Origin: Xanthomonas sp. DAR 35659
Lineage (GTDB): Bacteria; Pseudomonadota; Gammaproteobacteria; Xanthomonadales; Xanthomonadaceae
Assembly: GCF_041242975.1 (NCBI RefSeq)
Contig: NZ_CP162488.1
Location: 2,656,001-2,720,000 of the forward strand
Direction: 5' to 3'
Length of the DNA stretch: 64,000 nucleotides
Numbering within the stretch: the first letter of the stretch is position 1; each line of letters opens with the position of its first letter. A program made the position numbers and the translations under genes. Under the pieces are notes generated by a model that saw only the letters and a list, made by a program, of their open reading frames with translations, did not search any database and was not told the origin of the DNA. This document shows positions 45,293 to 57,928 of this stretch, piece after piece.

Positions 45293-46189
45293 ATGACGAA
45301 CCGCGCCGGCCGCTGCGTAGCTCTGGCGGCCGCCAGCCTGCTGCTTGCGGCCGGGCCGGCGCGCGCCGAACCCGCAGCCGCGCCGCCGTTGCGGTATGGC
45401 ACGGTGGAAACGGCCCATATGACGTTGTGCATGCCGCCAGAGCAGGCCGACGTTCTGAGCGCACAGTTTGCTTCATCGCTGCTGTCTGGCGGCACCGTGG
45501 TGGATGCGCGCAGCATGGAGCTGGGGCGCATGATCAACAAGCAGTTGCGACAGGAAAGCGAAGGCACGCTGGTGAGCGCTGCGGCCGGGGATGCGCAGTC
45601 GCGCGCATACCTGGTGGGCATGCTCAGTGACTGCCTGCTGGCTGGTATCGACGTGATCCCTTCACGTCGCGAGCAAGCCCTGGCTTGGCTGCGGGAGGAC
45701 GCCGCACGTGGCGACCCCGACGCGTCCGACACACTGGCGGTGCTCACCGCATTGGGCGCCGTCCCCGGCGGCGAGGCACAGGTGCGGAGCTTGCTGGCCG
45801 CGCGAGCCGGAGCCCCGTCGCCGTTCCCTGACGCAACGCCGACACTGGCAACCGCCTCTCCGCAGGCGCGAGCAGCGGCCCTGCAGCACATGACCCTGGC
45901 CTCGGCGCTGCTACGGCGGACGATGCGCACGTTCTCCACCGAATTGAGAACGAGCACATCCGACGAGGACGACACCCTGCACGTCGCCTACCGCCCCTGC
46001 CCCGGCCTGCTGGAACAGCGCGATCCGCCCCGTGCCGCCGTCTCGGAGCCTGCGCCCGGCATCGTGCGCTTGCGCGCACGCCTGGCCGTATTGCCGAGAG
46101 CAGGCCTGGACTGCGCCGAGCCGGCGGTCGCCGCGATCGTCCTGCCGCTGTCCTACTCGGCTCCCTCGCTCGTCACGCAGCCTTATTGA
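45293..46189 (+). CDS. Secreted protein of unknown function
   Basis: The protein has 298 residues from ATG 45293. A signal peptide ends near ARAEP (about 25). The middle part (QALAWLREDAARGDPDASDTLAVLTALG) resembles one or two Sel1/TPR-like helical pairs, but the repeats are too few to name a family. Two or three Cys residues (TLCMPP, LSDCLL, YRPCPG) may form disulfides. Its codon use is less GC-biased than its neighbours'. It overlaps the next gene by 1 bp (TGATG). I do not recognise it further. Confidence 0.7.
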   Translation: MTNRAGRCVALAAASLLLAAGPARAEPAAAPPLRYGTVETAHMTLCMPPEQADVLSAQFASSLLSGGTVVDARSMELGRMINKQLRQESEGTLVSAAAGDAQSRAYLVGMLSDCLLAGIDVIPSRREQALAWLREDAARGDPDASDTLAVLTALGAVPGGEAQVRSLLAARAGAPSPFPDATPTLATASPQARAAALQHMTLASALLRRTMRTFSTELRTSTSDEDDTLHVAYRPCPGLLEQRDPPRAAVSEPAPGIVRLRARLAVLPRAGLDCAEPAVAAIVLPLSYSAPSLVTQPY

Positions 46190-47310
46190 TGACGACGATC
46201 CGTTGGCTGGACAGGCTCGACACGGTGCCCGCGATGGCCTGGGACGCGCTTCACGACGGCGGCAACCCGTTCGTCGCCCATGCCTTCCTCGCAGGCCTGG
46301 AACGCCATGGCTGCCTGCGCCCGGACTGGGGCTGGACGCCGCTGCATCTCACGCTATGGGACGGCGACGCCCTAGTCGCCGCCGCCCCCGGCTACCTGAA
46401 GACCAATTCCCACGGCGAATTCGTGTTCGACCATGCCTGGGCACACGCCTACGCGCGCTACGGCCAGGACTACTTCCCCAAGTGGCTGTGCGCGGTGCCC
46501 TACTCGCCGGTGACCGGACCGCGGCTGCTGGCGCGCGATGACGCGGGCCGGCAACGGCTGTTGGCCGCGATGCGGGCGCTGACCGAGGCTAGCGGCCTGT
46601 CCTCGGCGCACGTCAATTTCCACCGTGCCGAGGAGGATGCCGCGTTCGGCGCCGACTGGCTGGAACGCAACGACGTGCAGTACCAGTGGCACAACGACGC
46701 CGGCTGGGCCTGTTTCGACGATTACCTGGGCGCGATGGACCACAAGCACCGCAAGAACATCCGCCAGGAGCGGGCCAAGGTGCAGCGCGCCGGCATCGGC
46801 TTCCGGGTGGTGCACGGCGACGAGGCCAGCGCGCAGGACCTGCAGGCGATGTACGGCTTCTATCTGCGCACCTTCGACGACTACGGCAATTCGCCGGCAC
46901 TGACCCTGGACTTCTTCTCGCATCTTGCACGAGAAATGGCCCGCAACTTTCTGATATTCCTTGCTATCAAGGATGGCGAGCCGGTCGCGGGCGCGCTCTG
47001 CCTGCGCGGCACCGACACCTTGTACGGCCGCTACTGGGGCGGCGAGCCCCTGCCCGGCCTGCACTTCGAGACCTGCTACTACCAGGGCATCGACTACTGT
47101 CTGCGCGAGGGCCTGACCCGCTTCGAGCCGGGGGCGCAGGGCCAGCACAAGATCGCCCGCGGCTTCCTGCCGCGGCTGGTGCGCAGCCGCCACTGGATCG
47201 CCGATCCCGGCTTCCGCGTGCCGCTGGCCGAGTGGTGCGCGCAGGAACGCGCCGAGGTCGAACAGCACGCCACCGCGCTGCTGCGACATTCGCCGTTCCG
47301 GCAGGATTGA
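46189..47310 (+). CDS. FemAB-like GNAT acyltransferase (PF04339 type)
   Basis: The protein has 373 residues. NPFVAHAFLAGLERHGC, WGWTPLHLTLWDGDALVAAAPGYLK and HRKNIRQERAKVQRAGIGF match the 'peptidogalycan biosynthesis/recognition' family of GNAT-like proteins. The C-terminus has GEPVAGALCLRGTDTLYGRYWG and FETCYYQGIDYCL. A cytoplasmic aminoacyl or acyl transfer role is assumed from the fold; the substrate is unknown. It differs from the FemAB-like protein at 17034. Confidence 0.82.
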   Translation: MTTIRWLDRLDTVPAMAWDALHDGGNPFVAHAFLAGLERHGCLRPDWGWTPLHLTLWDGDALVAAAPGYLKTNSHGEFVFDHAWAHAYARYGQDYFPKWLCAVPYSPVTGPRLLARDDAGRQRLLAAMRALTEASGLSSAHVNFHRAEEDAAFGADWLERNDVQYQWHNDAGWACFDDYLGAMDHKHRKNIRQERAKVQRAGIGFRVVHGDEASAQDLQAMYGFYLRTFDDYGNSPALTLDFFSHLAREMARNFLIFLAIKDGEPVAGALCLRGTDTLYGRYWGGEPLPGLHFETCYYQGIDYCLREGLTRFEPGAQGQHKIARGFLPRLVRSRHWIADPGFRVPLAEWCAQERAEVEQHATALLRHSPFRQD

Positions 47311-47410
47311 TCGCCTTTACGGCCGGTATCGCGCCGTGCCCTAGCCGAGTGCCGGCACGCTGCGGCGCCGGCCAGCGCTGTCCGGCCAGGCGCGCCTGGA
47401 CGCGCCAATC

Positions 47411-48022
47411 TCAGTCGAGTACGAAGAACAGCCCATCCTGCAGGCACCAGCCCTCGCGCCGCACCAGGGCCTGCATATGCCTGCCGATCCGGTAGCGCGG
47501 CGTCTTGTAGGGCACTCCGTTCACCAGGCGATGGCACTTCACCGGCGCGGTGACGCTGTTCAACACCTTCCAGACCTGCGCGACCTGGCTGCTGATCGCG
47601 GTGCAAAGCGCCTCATCCTGATCCGTGGTGTTCCAGCGGATGGCCAGCGATGAAGCGCTCACTGACAGGAAGCGCGCGGGATAGGCGGAGGTGTCGACCG
47701 GACCGAAATCCCGTTCCGGGACGATCTCTTCCGGATACTTGGTGACGTAGTTGAACAGCAGCAGCCCCAGGGTGCGTTCTTGGCCGAAGGGAAGCAGGCT
47801 GCCGGCCTGCGCGACGAAGCCGTGTTGCTCGCCCAACGGGCAGGCCAGGGCTGAGTTCAGGTCCGCATACGGATGCATGGCGGCGCGGTCCTTCCCGACA
47901 TGGCTGCACTGCCATTGGATGTCGGGAGAGGCCACAGCCAGCGCCTGGCTGAACGCCTGCACGTCCTCGGCTGCAAGCCACAGTTGCGAACCCTTGGTTT
48001 TCTGCCCTCCTTCCCAGCTCAT
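47411..48022 (-). CDS. Protein of unknown function
   Basis: The protein has 203 residues from ATG 48022, with no signal peptide or membrane segment. The sequence is balanced in composition (WLAAEDVQAFSQALAVASPDIQWQC, LLFNYVTKYPEEIVPERDFGP, VNGVPYKTPRYRIGRHMQAL) and its codon use is less GC-skewed than the neighbours', so it is likely real and perhaps acquired. It lies downstream of the DUF1963 gene on the same strand, 118 bp apart. I recognise no family. Confidence 0.65.
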   Translation of the reverse strand: MSWEGGQKTKGSQLWLAAEDVQAFSQALAVASPDIQWQCSHVGKDRAAMHPYADLNSALACPLGEQHGFVAQAGSLLPFGQERTLGLLLFNYVTKYPEEIVPERDFGPVDTSAYPARFLSVSASSLAIRWNTTDQDEALCTAISSQVAQVWKVLNSVTAPVKCHRLVNGVPYKTPRYRIGRHMQALVRREGWCLQDGLFFVLD

Positions 48023-48140
48023 TCCCAGCGCACTCCGATATTGGTAGACGATGCCGCACGCGCAGTCGCGCGTGGCGGACGATTGCCGCCCGCCACTCCG
48101 GACGCGGCTGGCAGGCGGCGACCGGTGGTGCGGCCGTGGA

Positions 48141-49418
48141 TCAGGTGCATTGCCATTGATGCGCACTGATGGCGCAGGCATCGCACCAGAACGCGTACAG
48201 CATGCCCCCGCTGCCCCAGTACTGCGTATTGCCGCCCACGGTCGGCAGGATCGTGTCCAGTTGCAGCACGAAGCGCATCGGCGTCTTGCAGTCGCGACAC
48301 TGCGGATAGCCCGCCCCCTGCACCCAACTCGGCGCGCCGCCCACCCGCGACAGGTTCTGCCGATTGTTGGCTTCGCCCCAGTCCTGCTGCTGCCAACGCA
48401 GGCTGTGCATGGCCGCCAGGCCGACCTCGGCCTCCATCAGGGGATCGTCCAGCGTGTCGAGCGCCGCCACGTCCTGGGCGGACGAGGCGCTTGCGGACGC
48501 GGGCAGGCCGTCCGCGCCGTGCCGGACGTAGTACACGTCCGGGCCATCGCCGCCATCGGTGCAGGCCTGGCAGAGACAGAGCGTGACCGTGCCGCTCGCG
48601 CCCTCCTGCAGGAAGCGGCGATCCAGTTCCAGCAGGCGTTGCAGCGGCGCATCGCAGTAGCCGCAGGCGATCCCGAGCGCGCCACCGATCCGCGCGCTGC
48701 CTTGCAGCGTCCCGCCCTGCCAGGTCGGGTGCAGGCGCCAGATCTCGCGCCGCCATTCCGGCTCGGCGTCCAGCTGTGCGCGCCATTGCGCCTGGCCGAA
48801 GCGCAGGTGCAACGGCTGCAGGCCATGCAGCAATCGCGGCGGCTCGGTGTCGCTGAGGCCCGCCCAGGGGATCCAGTTGTGCGCATTCAGACCATCCCGG
48901 TCCAGCAGATAGCGGCGGGCGATGGCCACGGTGTCGGCCTGCGCGGCCAGCAGCAGCGCCTGGCCGCGCGACACCTCGCCGGCATCGTCGGCGGCGCGCA
49001 GGATCTCGGCCCAGCGCGCCGCGACGGCGGCCGGTAACGCGCGCCAGACCGAAGGTGCCAACTGCGCCTCGCCGTCCGCGAACGCCTCCAGCAGCGCCTC
49101 CCAATCGTCTTGCAGCGTCTGCGGCGCCTGATAGCTGGCGAACTCCACCACGCGCACCACCAGCGGCGCCGACTCGCCCTCGCGATAGCGGCGCCAGGCC
49201 TCGGCGCAGACCGGCGCCAGCGCCGCATCCGGCAGCAGATCCAGGGCCACGTCCAGGTACGCAGTGGTCGGCGAGCCACGCTGCAAGGCGAGCAACAGCA
49301 GCGCGCCCAGTTGATCGGGATGGTCGGCGGCCAGCGCCAGGATCGCCGCCAGGCTCCGATCCTGGCTATGCCGCGCGTCGTGCAGATCGAGAATGGCGGA
49401 AACGGACGTGCTCACGGG
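48141..49418 (-). CDS. DUF1963-like cytoplasmic protein
   Basis: The protein has 425 residues from GTG 49418, chosen because AAGGAG lies just upstream and no ATG fits. The first ~170 residues are helical and repeat-like. The second half has the DUF1963 pattern: W-rich blocks, paired CxxC motifs (IACGYCDAP, QCRDCKTPM, FWCDACAIS) and FVLQLDTILPTVGGN. The Cys pairs suggest zinc binding. Members include proteins of unknown role next to toxins and in stress loci. It is 84 bp from aat, divergently oriented. Confidence 0.72.
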   Translation of the reverse strand, partial: PVSTSVSAILDLHDARHSQDRSLAAILALAADHPDQLGALLLLALQRGSPTTAYLDVALDLLPDAALAPVCAEAWRRYREGESAPLVVRVVEFASYQAPQTLQDDWEALLEAFADGEAQLAPSVWRALPAAVAARWAEILRAADDAGEVSRGQALLLAAQADTVAIARRYLLDRDGLNAHNWIPWAGLSDTEPPRLLHGLQPLHLRFGQAQWRAQLDAEPEWRREIWRLHPTWQGGTLQGSARIGGALGIACGYCDAPLQRLLELDRRFLQEGASGTVTLCLCQACTDGGDGPDVYYVRHGADGLPASASASSAQDVAALDTLDDPLMEAEVGLAAMHSLRWQQQDWGEANNRQNLSRVGGAPSWVQGAGYPQCRDCKTPMRFVLQLDTILPTVGGNTQYWGSGGMLYAFWCDACAISAHQWQCT

Positions 49419-49502
49419 ACTCCTTGTCGGCGACGGCGCGCTAGTGTGCGCGAGCGGCGCGGCGGACTCCAAGCGCCGCGCGGCGCCGCCTACAATGCGC
49501 GC

Positions 49503-50243
49503 ATGACCCGCCCGTTGCCGTGGCGCCTGGCCGCCGCGCCCGACGCGCCCTTCCCGCCCGCAGAAACCGCGCTGCGCGACCCGGACGGGCTGCTCGCCGT
49601 CGGCGGCGACCTGCATCCGCAGCGCCTGCTCAATGCCTACGCCGGCGGCATCTTTCCGTGGTTCAGCGAGGGCGAGCCGATCCTGTGGTGGTCGCCGGAC
49701 CCGCGCATGGTGTTCCGCACCGATGGCGTACGCCTGTCCAGCCGTTTCCGCCGGCAGTTGCGCCACAGCGCCTGGGAGGTCAGCGCAGATACCGCGTTCG
49801 TCGAGGTGATGCAGGCCTGCGCCGCCGCGCCGCGTCCGGGCCAGGACGGGACCTGGATCATCCCGGCGATGGTGGACGCCTACAGCCGCCTGCACGCGAT
49901 GGGGCATGCCCATTCCATCGAAGTGTGGGACGGGGCGGACCTGGTCGGCGGCATCTATGGCGTCGCCCTCGGCACGATGTTCTTCGGCGAGAGCATGTTC
50001 AGCGGCGCCAGCGGCGGCTCCAAGGTCGCGCTGGCGGCACTGGCCGCCCTTCTGCGCGGCTGGGGCTGGACGCTGATCGATGCCCAGGTGGAAAACCCGC
50101 ATCTGTTGCGGATGGGCGCCAGCCACCTGCCCCGTGAGGACTTCATGGCGCACGTGCGCCAGGCGGTGCGCCAGCCCGGCCGTCCCGGCCCATGGACGGC
50201 TGCGGCGGGACGCCTGGCAGCGGCCAGTCTGGCCGGGTCCTAA
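49503..50243 (+). CDS. aat: Leucyl/phenylalanyl-tRNA-protein transferase
   Basis: The protein has 246 residues from ATG 49503. Signature blocks are LRDPDGLLAVGGDLHPQRLL, YAGGIFPWFSEGEPILWWSPDPRMV, HSIEVWDGADLVGGIYGVALG and FFGESMFSGASGGSKVAL. It adds Leu or Phe to N-terminal Lys/Arg, marking proteins for ClpS-ClpAP, whose genes lie 0.5-3 kb downstream, so the N-end rule pathway is encoded together. Confidence 0.97.
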   Translation: MTRPLPWRLAAAPDAPFPPAETALRDPDGLLAVGGDLHPQRLLNAYAGGIFPWFSEGEPILWWSPDPRMVFRTDGVRLSSRFRRQLRHSAWEVSADTAFVEVMQACAAAPRPGQDGTWIIPAMVDAYSRLHAMGHAHSIEVWDGADLVGGIYGVALGTMFFGESMFSGASGGSKVALAALAALLRGWGWTLIDAQVENPHLLRMGASHLPREDFMAHVRQAVRQPGRPGPWTAAAGRLAAASLAGS

Positions 50244-50327
50244 CGCAAACTTTGCATGCGGCCGCGCGGGCGAGTAAAATCCCCGCTCTTAGGCCTCCGT
50301 GGCCGCACGCGAATCGCACAGGAATAC

Positions 50328-50546
50328 ATGTCGAAAGACGACTCCATCGAATTCGAAGGCACCGTCAGCGAGACGTTGCCCAACACCACCTTCCGGGTCA
50401 AGCTGGAAAACGGGCACGAGATCATCGCCCACATCTCCGGCCGCATGCGCAAGAACTACATCCGCATCCTGACCGGCGACCGGGTGAAGGTCGAAATGAC
50501 CCCGTACGACCTGACCAAGGGCCGTATCACCTACCGCATGAAGTGA
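50328..50546 (+). CDS. infA: Translation initiation factor IF-1
   Basis: The protein has 72 residues. The S1/OB fold is intact ([48 protein letters not shown]). It binds the ribosomal A site at initiation. It stands between aat and the clpA terminator region, the same position as in many gammaproteobacteria. Confidence 0.98.
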   Translation: MSKDDSIEFEGTVSETLPNTTFRVKLENGHEIIAHISGRMRKNYIRILTGDRVKVEMTPYDLTKGRITYRMK

Positions 50547-50567
50547 TCGCCCCACGGCGGTCATAGG

Positions 50568-50591
50568 AAAGGCGGCCATCGGCCGCCTTTT
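50568..50591. terminator. Rho-independent terminator of infA
   Basis: A perfect 10-bp stem, AAAGGCGGCC / GGCCGCCTTT, with a 4-nt loop is followed by a T-containing run on the plus strand, 22 bp after infA. The A-run on the 5' side allows it to work on the minus strand as well, for clpA transcripts ending at 50680. Confidence 0.85.
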
Positions 50592-50679
50592 CGTCTTCAT
50601 CCTCGGTGCCATCGCCAGGCGACTGCAGGGAACTGCAGCCGCCTTTCGTCGTGCCTGACGCCCTGGCGCGTCGCCCGGC

Positions 50680-52962
<2,283 letters not shown>

Positions 52963-53085
52963 GGTTCACTCCGACGTCTGATGCCAACAATATGCGGCTT
53001 GAGTTGCGAATTTCCACAACCCTATCGGATCAGTGTGTTCAGACCGCGTTAGTCCGGGCAGACCGGATACCGACGCTTCCCACTA

Positions 53086-53406
53086 TCAGGCTTTTTCCAT
53101 CGTGCACAACAGGGGATGCTGGTTCATTCGCGAAAACTCGTTCACCTGAGCTACCTTGGATTCAGCCACCTCGCGGGTATACACCCCGCACACGCCGCGG
53201 CCGCGGGTATGCACGTGCAGCATCACCTGCGTGGCGCGCTCCAGGTCCAGGGAGAAGAACTGCTGCAACACGGTCACCACGAAATCCATCGGGGTGTAGT
53301 CGTCGTTCAGCAGCAGCACCTGGTATAGCGGCGGGCGGGCGACCTCCGGCTTGCCGGTCTCCACCATGACGCCGTGATCGTGTTCTGAGGAATTCTTGCG
53401 AGGCAT
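53086..53406 (-). CDS. clpS: ClpA adaptor ClpS
   Basis: The protein has 106 residues. [24 protein letters not shown] carries the N-degron pocket (NDDYTPM), and [19 protein letters not shown] gives the ClpA-contact surface. It recognises N-terminal Leu, Phe, Trp or Tyr and hands the substrate to ClpA, encoded 123 bp downstream on the same strand. Both fit with aat as one pathway. Confidence 0.96.
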   Translation of the reverse strand: MPRKNSSEHDHGVMVETGKPEVARPPLYQVLLLNDDYTPMDFVVTVLQQFFSLDLERATQVMLHVHTRGRGVCGVYTREVAESKVAQVNEFSRMNQHPLLCTMEKA

Positions 53407-53494
53407 GCGTTCAATTATATACGGCCGCTGTCGGACCGGATTGGACGATCGCCGGTCCTGCCCGCACAATTCCCCTTCTTTGATGGCGCAACGC

Positions 53495-53986
53495 ATGCAT
53501 TCGACGACTTTCCGCACCGCCGCCCTGCTCGCCGCGCTCCTGGCCGGCGTCGCCGCGCCGGCGCTGGCGGCGCCGGACCAGGCACTGGGCAAGCGCCTGC
53601 GGGCGATGGGCTACGACGTCCAGGCCGATGCCGACGGCGACTACCAGGTGCTGTTCGGGCTGCGCGAGCAGGGCCGCGAACGCCAGCAGCTGATCTACGT
53701 GCGCTCGCCGGTGGAGACCTTCGGCAGCCACCGGATCCGCGAGATCTGGTCGCCGGCCTACCAGGCCAAGGGCGACACGCTGCCGGCCGCCGTCGCCAAC
53801 CGGCTGCTGGAGGATGCGCAGTCCGCCATCCTCGGCGGCTGGGTGCGCCAGGGCGGGACCGCGGTGTTCGTGGTCAAGCTGGCCGCCGATGCCGACGACA
53901 CCGCCCTGCGCGAGGCGCTGGAAGCGGCCGCGCGCGGCGCCGACGCGATGGACGCCGAGCTCAACGCCGGCAAGGACGCGTTCTGA
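53495..53986 (+). CDS. Small secreted protein, unknown
   Basis: The protein has 163 residues from ATG 53495; ATG 53483 would add four residues. The signal peptide ([19 protein letters not shown]) is clear. The mature part ([46 protein letters not shown]) resembles YbjN-like folds, but this is not certain. Its stop overlaps the NUDIX start as TGATG. Function unknown. Confidence 0.75.
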   Translation: MHSTTFRTAALLAALLAGVAAPALAAPDQALGKRLRAMGYDVQADADGDYQVLFGLREQGRERQQLIYVRSPVETFGSHRIREIWSPAYQAKGDTLPAAVANRLLEDAQSAILGGWVRQGGTAVFVVKLAADADDTALREALEAAARGADAMDAELNAGKDAF

Positions 53987-54444
53987 TGGCGCTGGCGCCT
54001 GGCCCCTGGCAGCCGGACGTGACCGTGGCCACGGTGGTGGTGCGCGACGGGCGCCTGCTGCAGGTCGAGGAAGCGATCGGCGGCGCGCTGGTGCTGAACC
54101 AGCCGGCCGGCCACCTGGAACCGGACGAGAGCCTGATCGAGGCCGCGGTGCGCGAGACGCTGGAGGAGACCGGCTGGCAGGTGCGGCCGACCGCGTTCAT
54201 CGGCGCCTATCAGTGGAAGGCCGACAACGGCCGCCACTACCTGCGCTTCGCCTTCGCCGCCGAGCCGGTCGCGCACGACCCGCAGCGTCCGCTGGACGAG
54301 GGCATCGTGCGCGCGCTGTGGATGACCCCGGCCGAACTGGAAGCCGCCGCGCCGCGCTGGCGCAGCCCGCTGGTGTGGCAGGTGGTCGCCGATTTCCTGG
54401 CCGGCAGGCGCTACCCGCTGGATCTGCTGCGGCAGTTGGCATGA
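53986..54444 (+). CDS. NUDIX hydrolase (NudJ-like phosphatase)
   Basis: The protein has 152 residues. The NUDIX box is complete, G42 to about W64 ([20 protein letters not shown]). The start [18 protein letters not shown] and the length fit NudJ, which acts on thiamin pyrophosphate-type and nucleoside di/triphosphate substrates. In gammaproteobacteria nudJ often precedes mnmA, as here, with a 4-bp overlap. Confidence 0.9.
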   Translation: MALAPGPWQPDVTVATVVVRDGRLLQVEEAIGGALVLNQPAGHLEPDESLIEAAVRETLEETGWQVRPTAFIGAYQWKADNGRHYLRFAFAAEPVAHDPQRPLDEGIVRALWMTPAELEAAAPRWRSPLVWQVVADFLAGRRYPLDLLRQLA

Positions 54445-55586
54445 ACGGCGAGCGGATCATGGTCGGCGTCTCCGGCGGCGTCGATTCGTCGGTGGCGGCC
54501 TGGCAACTGGTGCAACAGGGCGCGGACGCGTCCGGCCTGTTCATGCAGAACTGGGCCGACGATGGCAGCGGCGATTGCCGCGCCGAGGACGACCGCCGCG
54601 ACGCGGTGGCGGTCTGCGGCCGGCTCGGCATGCCGTTCCACTTCCGCGACTTCTCGCGGGAATACTGGCAAGGCGTGTTCGCCCACTTCCTGGCCGAGTA
54701 CGCCGCCGGGCGCACGCCCAACCCGGACGTGCTGTGCAACCGCGAGGTCAAGTTCAAGCATTTCCTGGACGCGGCGCGCGAACTGGGCGCCGACCGCATC
54801 GCCACCGGCCACTACGCCCGAGTGGCCTTCGCCGAGGGGCGCTGGCGGCTGCTGCGCGGCGTGGACCGCAACAAGGACCAGAGCTACTTCCTACACCAGC
54901 TCGGCCAGGCGCAACTGGCCGCGACCCTGTTCCCGGTCGGCGAGCTGCCCAAGGAGCAGGTGCGGCGCATCGCCCGCGACGCCGGCCTGCCGACCCACGC
55001 GAAGAAGGATTCCACCGGCATCTGCTTCATCGGCGAGCGCGACTTCCGAGAGTTCCTCGGCCGCTACCTGCCGGCGCGGCGCGGCGAGATCCGCGACCCG
55101 CACGAGCAGGCGGTGGCCGAACATCCAGGCGTGTTCTATTTCACCCTGGGCCAGCGCGAGGGCCTGAACATCGGCGGCGTGCGCGGCCGCGCCGCCGCGC
55201 CGTGGTACGTGATCGGCAAGGACGTGGCGCGCAACGTGCTGTACGTCGACCAGGACCGCGACAGCCCCTACCTGATGTCCACCCGGCTGCACTCGGAAAC
55301 CGCGCACTGGATCGCCGGATCGGCGCCGGCGCGGCGCTTCGACTGCACCGCGCAGACCCGCTACCGCCAGGCCGACGAGGCCTGCACGGTCGAGGTCGGC
55401 GACGACGGCACGCTGGCGGTGCGCTTCGCCCGCCCGCAGCGCGCGGTCACCCCCGGCCAGTCGCTGGTGCTGTACCAGGGCGAGGAATGCCTGGGCGGCG
55501 CCGTGATCGCCACCACCGATGCCCCGCTGGAACGCCGCCTGGCGACGCAGCAAAACTCCGCAGCACACGAGGAAACGATTCGATGA
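54441..55586 (+). CDS. mnmA: tRNA-specific 2-thiouridylase MnmA
   Basis: The protein has 381 residues. The PP-loop GVSGGVDSS lies at about 9-17. The catalytic cysteines are C99 ([12 protein letters not shown]) and C195 ([13 protein letters not shown]). It forms 2-thiouridine at the wobble position of Glu, Gln and Lys tRNAs. It is the middle gene of the nudJ-mnmA-hflD set, overlapping both neighbours. Confidence 0.98.
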   Translation: MNGERIMVGVSGGVDSSVAAWQLVQQGADASGLFMQNWADDGSGDCRAEDDRRDAVAVCGRLGMPFHFRDFSREYWQGVFAHFLAEYAAGRTPNPDVLCNREVKFKHFLDAARELGADRIATGHYARVAFAEGRWRLLRGVDRNKDQSYFLHQLGQAQLAATLFPVGELPKEQVRRIARDAGLPTHAKKDSTGICFIGERDFREFLGRYLPARRGEIRDPHEQAVAEHPGVFYFTLGQREGLNIGGVRGRAAAPWYVIGKDVARNVLYVDQDRDSPYLMSTRLHSETAHWIAGSAPARRFDCTAQTRYRQADEACTVEVGDDGTLAVRFARPQRAVTPGQSLVLYQGEECLGGAVIATTDAPLERRLATQQNSAAHEETIR

Positions 55587-56197
55587 CCGATCCCATGGAC
55601 GCGCGCGTGCTGGCGCTGGCTGGCGTGGCCCAGGCCCTGCAGCAGGTCCGCCGCATCGCCGAGACCGGGCAGTCGGAAGCGTCGCAAGTGCGCACCCTGC
55701 TCGACAGCGTGTTCCGCACCGACGCCGCCACCCCGGAGGCGGTCTACGGCCGCGCCGGCGACCTCGCCCCCGGGCTGCGCCTGCTGCACAACTATTTCCG
55801 CAACCAGGGCCAGGACGAGGCGCTGCCGCGACTGGCGCTGGCGGTGCTGCAGCTGGAGCGGCGTTTCATCCGCGACGCCGACACCGGCGCCAAGGTCACC
55901 GCCGGCATCGCCCGGGTCGCGCCGCTGCTGGAGCGGCACGGCGACAGCGCGCACCCGGAGGTGATCGGCGCGCTGGGCCAGCTGTATGCCGACACCATCA
56001 GCCACCTGCGCCCGCGGGTCATGGTGCAGGGCAACCCGCACTACCTGGGCCAGGCCGGGGTGGTGGCGGAGATCCGCGCGCTGCTGCTGGCGGCGATGCG
56101 CTCGGCGGTGCTGTGGCGGCAGATGGGCGGCAGCCTGTGGGATTTCCTGCTGGCCAAGCGGCGCATGATCGAGGCGGCCGACCGCGCCCTGCGCTGA
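55583..56197 (+). CDS. hflD: High frequency lysogenization protein HflD homologue
   Basis: The protein has 204 residues and is mostly helical. [39 protein letters not shown] and [33 protein letters not shown] are the conserved blocks. HflD is a membrane-associated cytosolic protein; in E. coli it binds phage lambda CII. Its cellular role is not settled. The mnmA-hflD order is conserved. Confidence 0.93.
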   Translation: MTDPMDARVLALAGVAQALQQVRRIAETGQSEASQVRTLLDSVFRTDAATPEAVYGRAGDLAPGLRLLHNYFRNQGQDEALPRLALAVLQLERRFIRDADTGAKVTAGIARVAPLLERHGDSAHPEVIGALGQLYADTISHLRPRVMVQGNPHYLGQAGVVAEIRALLLAAMRSAVLWRQMGGSLWDFLLAKRRMIEAADRALR

Positions 56198-56329
56198 GCG
56201 CGGGCGCCGGCGGGCGCGCTTCTCGACGCAGGGCACGTTTCGCCATGCCGATGCGATCGATGCCACGCGGCGGCTAAAGACCGGGGGGGGACGGCCGATA
56301 CAGCAATCGTGAATCTGCCGAGAACGTCC

Positions 56330-57520
56330 ATGTACTCACGCCTCCTGATCCGTCTGGCCGCCCCGCTCGCCCTGACGTTGCTGTTCCCCATCGCCGCCGG
56401 CTTCGATTGGCCGGCCCCGGTCCGTTGGGCCATCCTCACCACGATGACGTTGAGCTGGCTGGGCTTCGCCGCCTGGACGGCCTACAGCCAGAGCCGGCGC
56501 TCGCCGGAGCAGTCCAAGATCATGCGCGAGCAGGATCAGCTGCTGTCGGAGCTGCGCAATTTCGTCGGCAACGAGATCGACGGCTCGCGCAGCGAGATCG
56601 AACGCGCCCGCGAACTGATCCGTCAGGCGGTCAGCGGCCTGGGCGGCAGCTTCGAGGCGATGAACCGCAAGTCGCGGCAGCAGAGCGTCGCGCTGGCCCG
56701 GATCGTGGACCGCGCCGGCGAAGACGGCGGCGCCGGCGTGGACGTGGCCCGCTTCGCCCAGCATGCCAGCCAGCGCATGGAGCAACTGGTGGAGGCGCTG
56801 GAGCAGGTCAGCGGCCAGAGCAGCGCCACGGTGCACTACATCGACGACATGTCGCAGCACCTGGACGGCATCTTCGCCCTGCTGGAGGACGTCAAGTCGA
56901 TCGCCGACCAGACCAACCTGCTGGCGCTGAACGCGGCGATCGAGGCGGCGCGCGCCGGCGAGGCCGGTCGCGGCTTCGCGGTGGTGGCCGACGAAGTACG
57001 CAACCTGTCCGAGCGCTCGACCACCTTCAACGAGCAGATCCGCAAGCTGGCGCACAGCTCCAAGGACGCCATCGCCAAGGTCCGCGAGACGGTCTCGCAC
57101 ATGGCCTCGCGCGACATGGACCGCTCCCGCGAGGCGCGCGCCGAGGCCGCGGCGATGCTGGACAACGTGGCGGCGATCAACCACTCGCTGGGCGACGGCA
57201 TGCGCGAGATCTCCGAATGCGGCCGCGCCATCGACAGCAGCGTCGCCGAAGCGGTGCGCGCCCTGCAGTTCGAGGACATCGCGACCCAGGCCCTGGGCGG
57301 CGTGCACACCCACCTGGACCGCCTGACCGCGATCAACCGCGAGGCCGTGGCGCTGCAGGAACTGCTGCATCGCAATGGCGGGGTGTTCGACAGCGAACTG
57401 GTCGAGGCCCTGCAGCGTGTCGGCAGCCGCCTGCGCGAGATGCGCGTGGAGTGGGAACGCCCGCCGCACAAGCCGGTCGCGCAGCAGAGCATGGGCGCGG
57501 GCACGGTCGAACTGTTCTGA
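56330..57520 (+). CDS. Methyl-accepting chemotaxis protein-like signal transducer
   Basis: The protein has 396 residues from ATG 56330. Two close N-terminal hydrophobic helices (about 6-24 and 32-52) leave almost no periplasmic domain, so it probably senses internal or membrane signals. The signalling hairpin is intact: [37 protein letters not shown]. The C-terminus ([25 protein letters not shown]) resembles transducers with a CheZ-like or dimerising tail. No che genes are adjacent. Confidence 0.87.
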   Translation: MYSRLLIRLAAPLALTLLFPIAAGFDWPAPVRWAILTTMTLSWLGFAAWTAYSQSRRSPEQSKIMREQDQLLSELRNFVGNEIDGSRSEIERARELIRQAVSGLGGSFEAMNRKSRQQSVALARIVDRAGEDGGAGVDVARFAQHASQRMEQLVEALEQVSGQSSATVHYIDDMSQHLDGIFALLEDVKSIADQTNLLALNAAIEAARAGEAGRGFAVVADEVRNLSERSTTFNEQIRKLAHSSKDAIAKVRETVSHMASRDMDRSREARAEAAAMLDNVAAINHSLGDGMREISECGRAIDSSVAEAVRALQFEDIATQALGGVHTHLDRLTAINREAVALQELLHRNGGVFDSELVEALQRVGSRLREMRVEWERPPHKPVAQQSMGAGTVELF

Positions 57521-57613
57521 TCGGCACCGTGTTCTCCCCCGCCCCATGACACGACACGTCCCCGGTCCCGTCCGGGGCTTGTCGTTGCTGCCCCTCCCCG
57601 TTCGGCCGAGTCG

Positions 57614-57928
57614 ATGCCTCTCCAGTCCCTGTCCCGAGTCGAGGCCATGTCCTGCGACGACCTGACCTCCGCGTGCCCCGCCCTGCCCGCTGCCACGCCG
57701 ATCGCGGTGCGGCGCCAGCCGGGCAGCGCGTTGCGGCGGCTGGAACTGTTGGCCCAGGCGGAACTGCGACAGATGCTGGGCGCGCGCGCGCAGGCCGGGG
57801 CCACCGGCATCGCCGATCCGGTCTGGGCCGGCCTGGCCTGGGACATGGGCCTGAACGGCAGCGCCATCGCCGCGGCCGGCACGGCGGCGCCGTTGCCCGC
57901 CTACGCGGCGCTGTCCGATCACGACTGA
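57614..57928 (+). CDS. Possible small protein downstream of chemoreceptor
   Basis: This 104-residue frame (ATG 57614, or ATG 57647 inside it) has no recognised domain. The segment GSALRRLELLAQAELRQMLGARAQ is a likely amphipathic helix. It lies 93 bp downstream of the chemoreceptor-like gene on the same strand. It could be a real short partner protein or a chance frame in GC-rich DNA. The remaining gap to the insertion sequence at 58088 holds nothing I can support. Confidence 0.35.
   Translation: MPLQSLSRVEAMSCDDLTSACPALPAATPIAVRRQPGSALRRLELLAQAELRQMLGARAQAGATGIADPVWAGLAWDMGLNGSAIAAAGTAAPLPAYAALSDHD

Noticed and set aside
57555..57585. Hairpin CCCCGG/CCGGGG after the chemoreceptor gene as a terminator
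   Set aside because: Short stem with no T-run on either strand.
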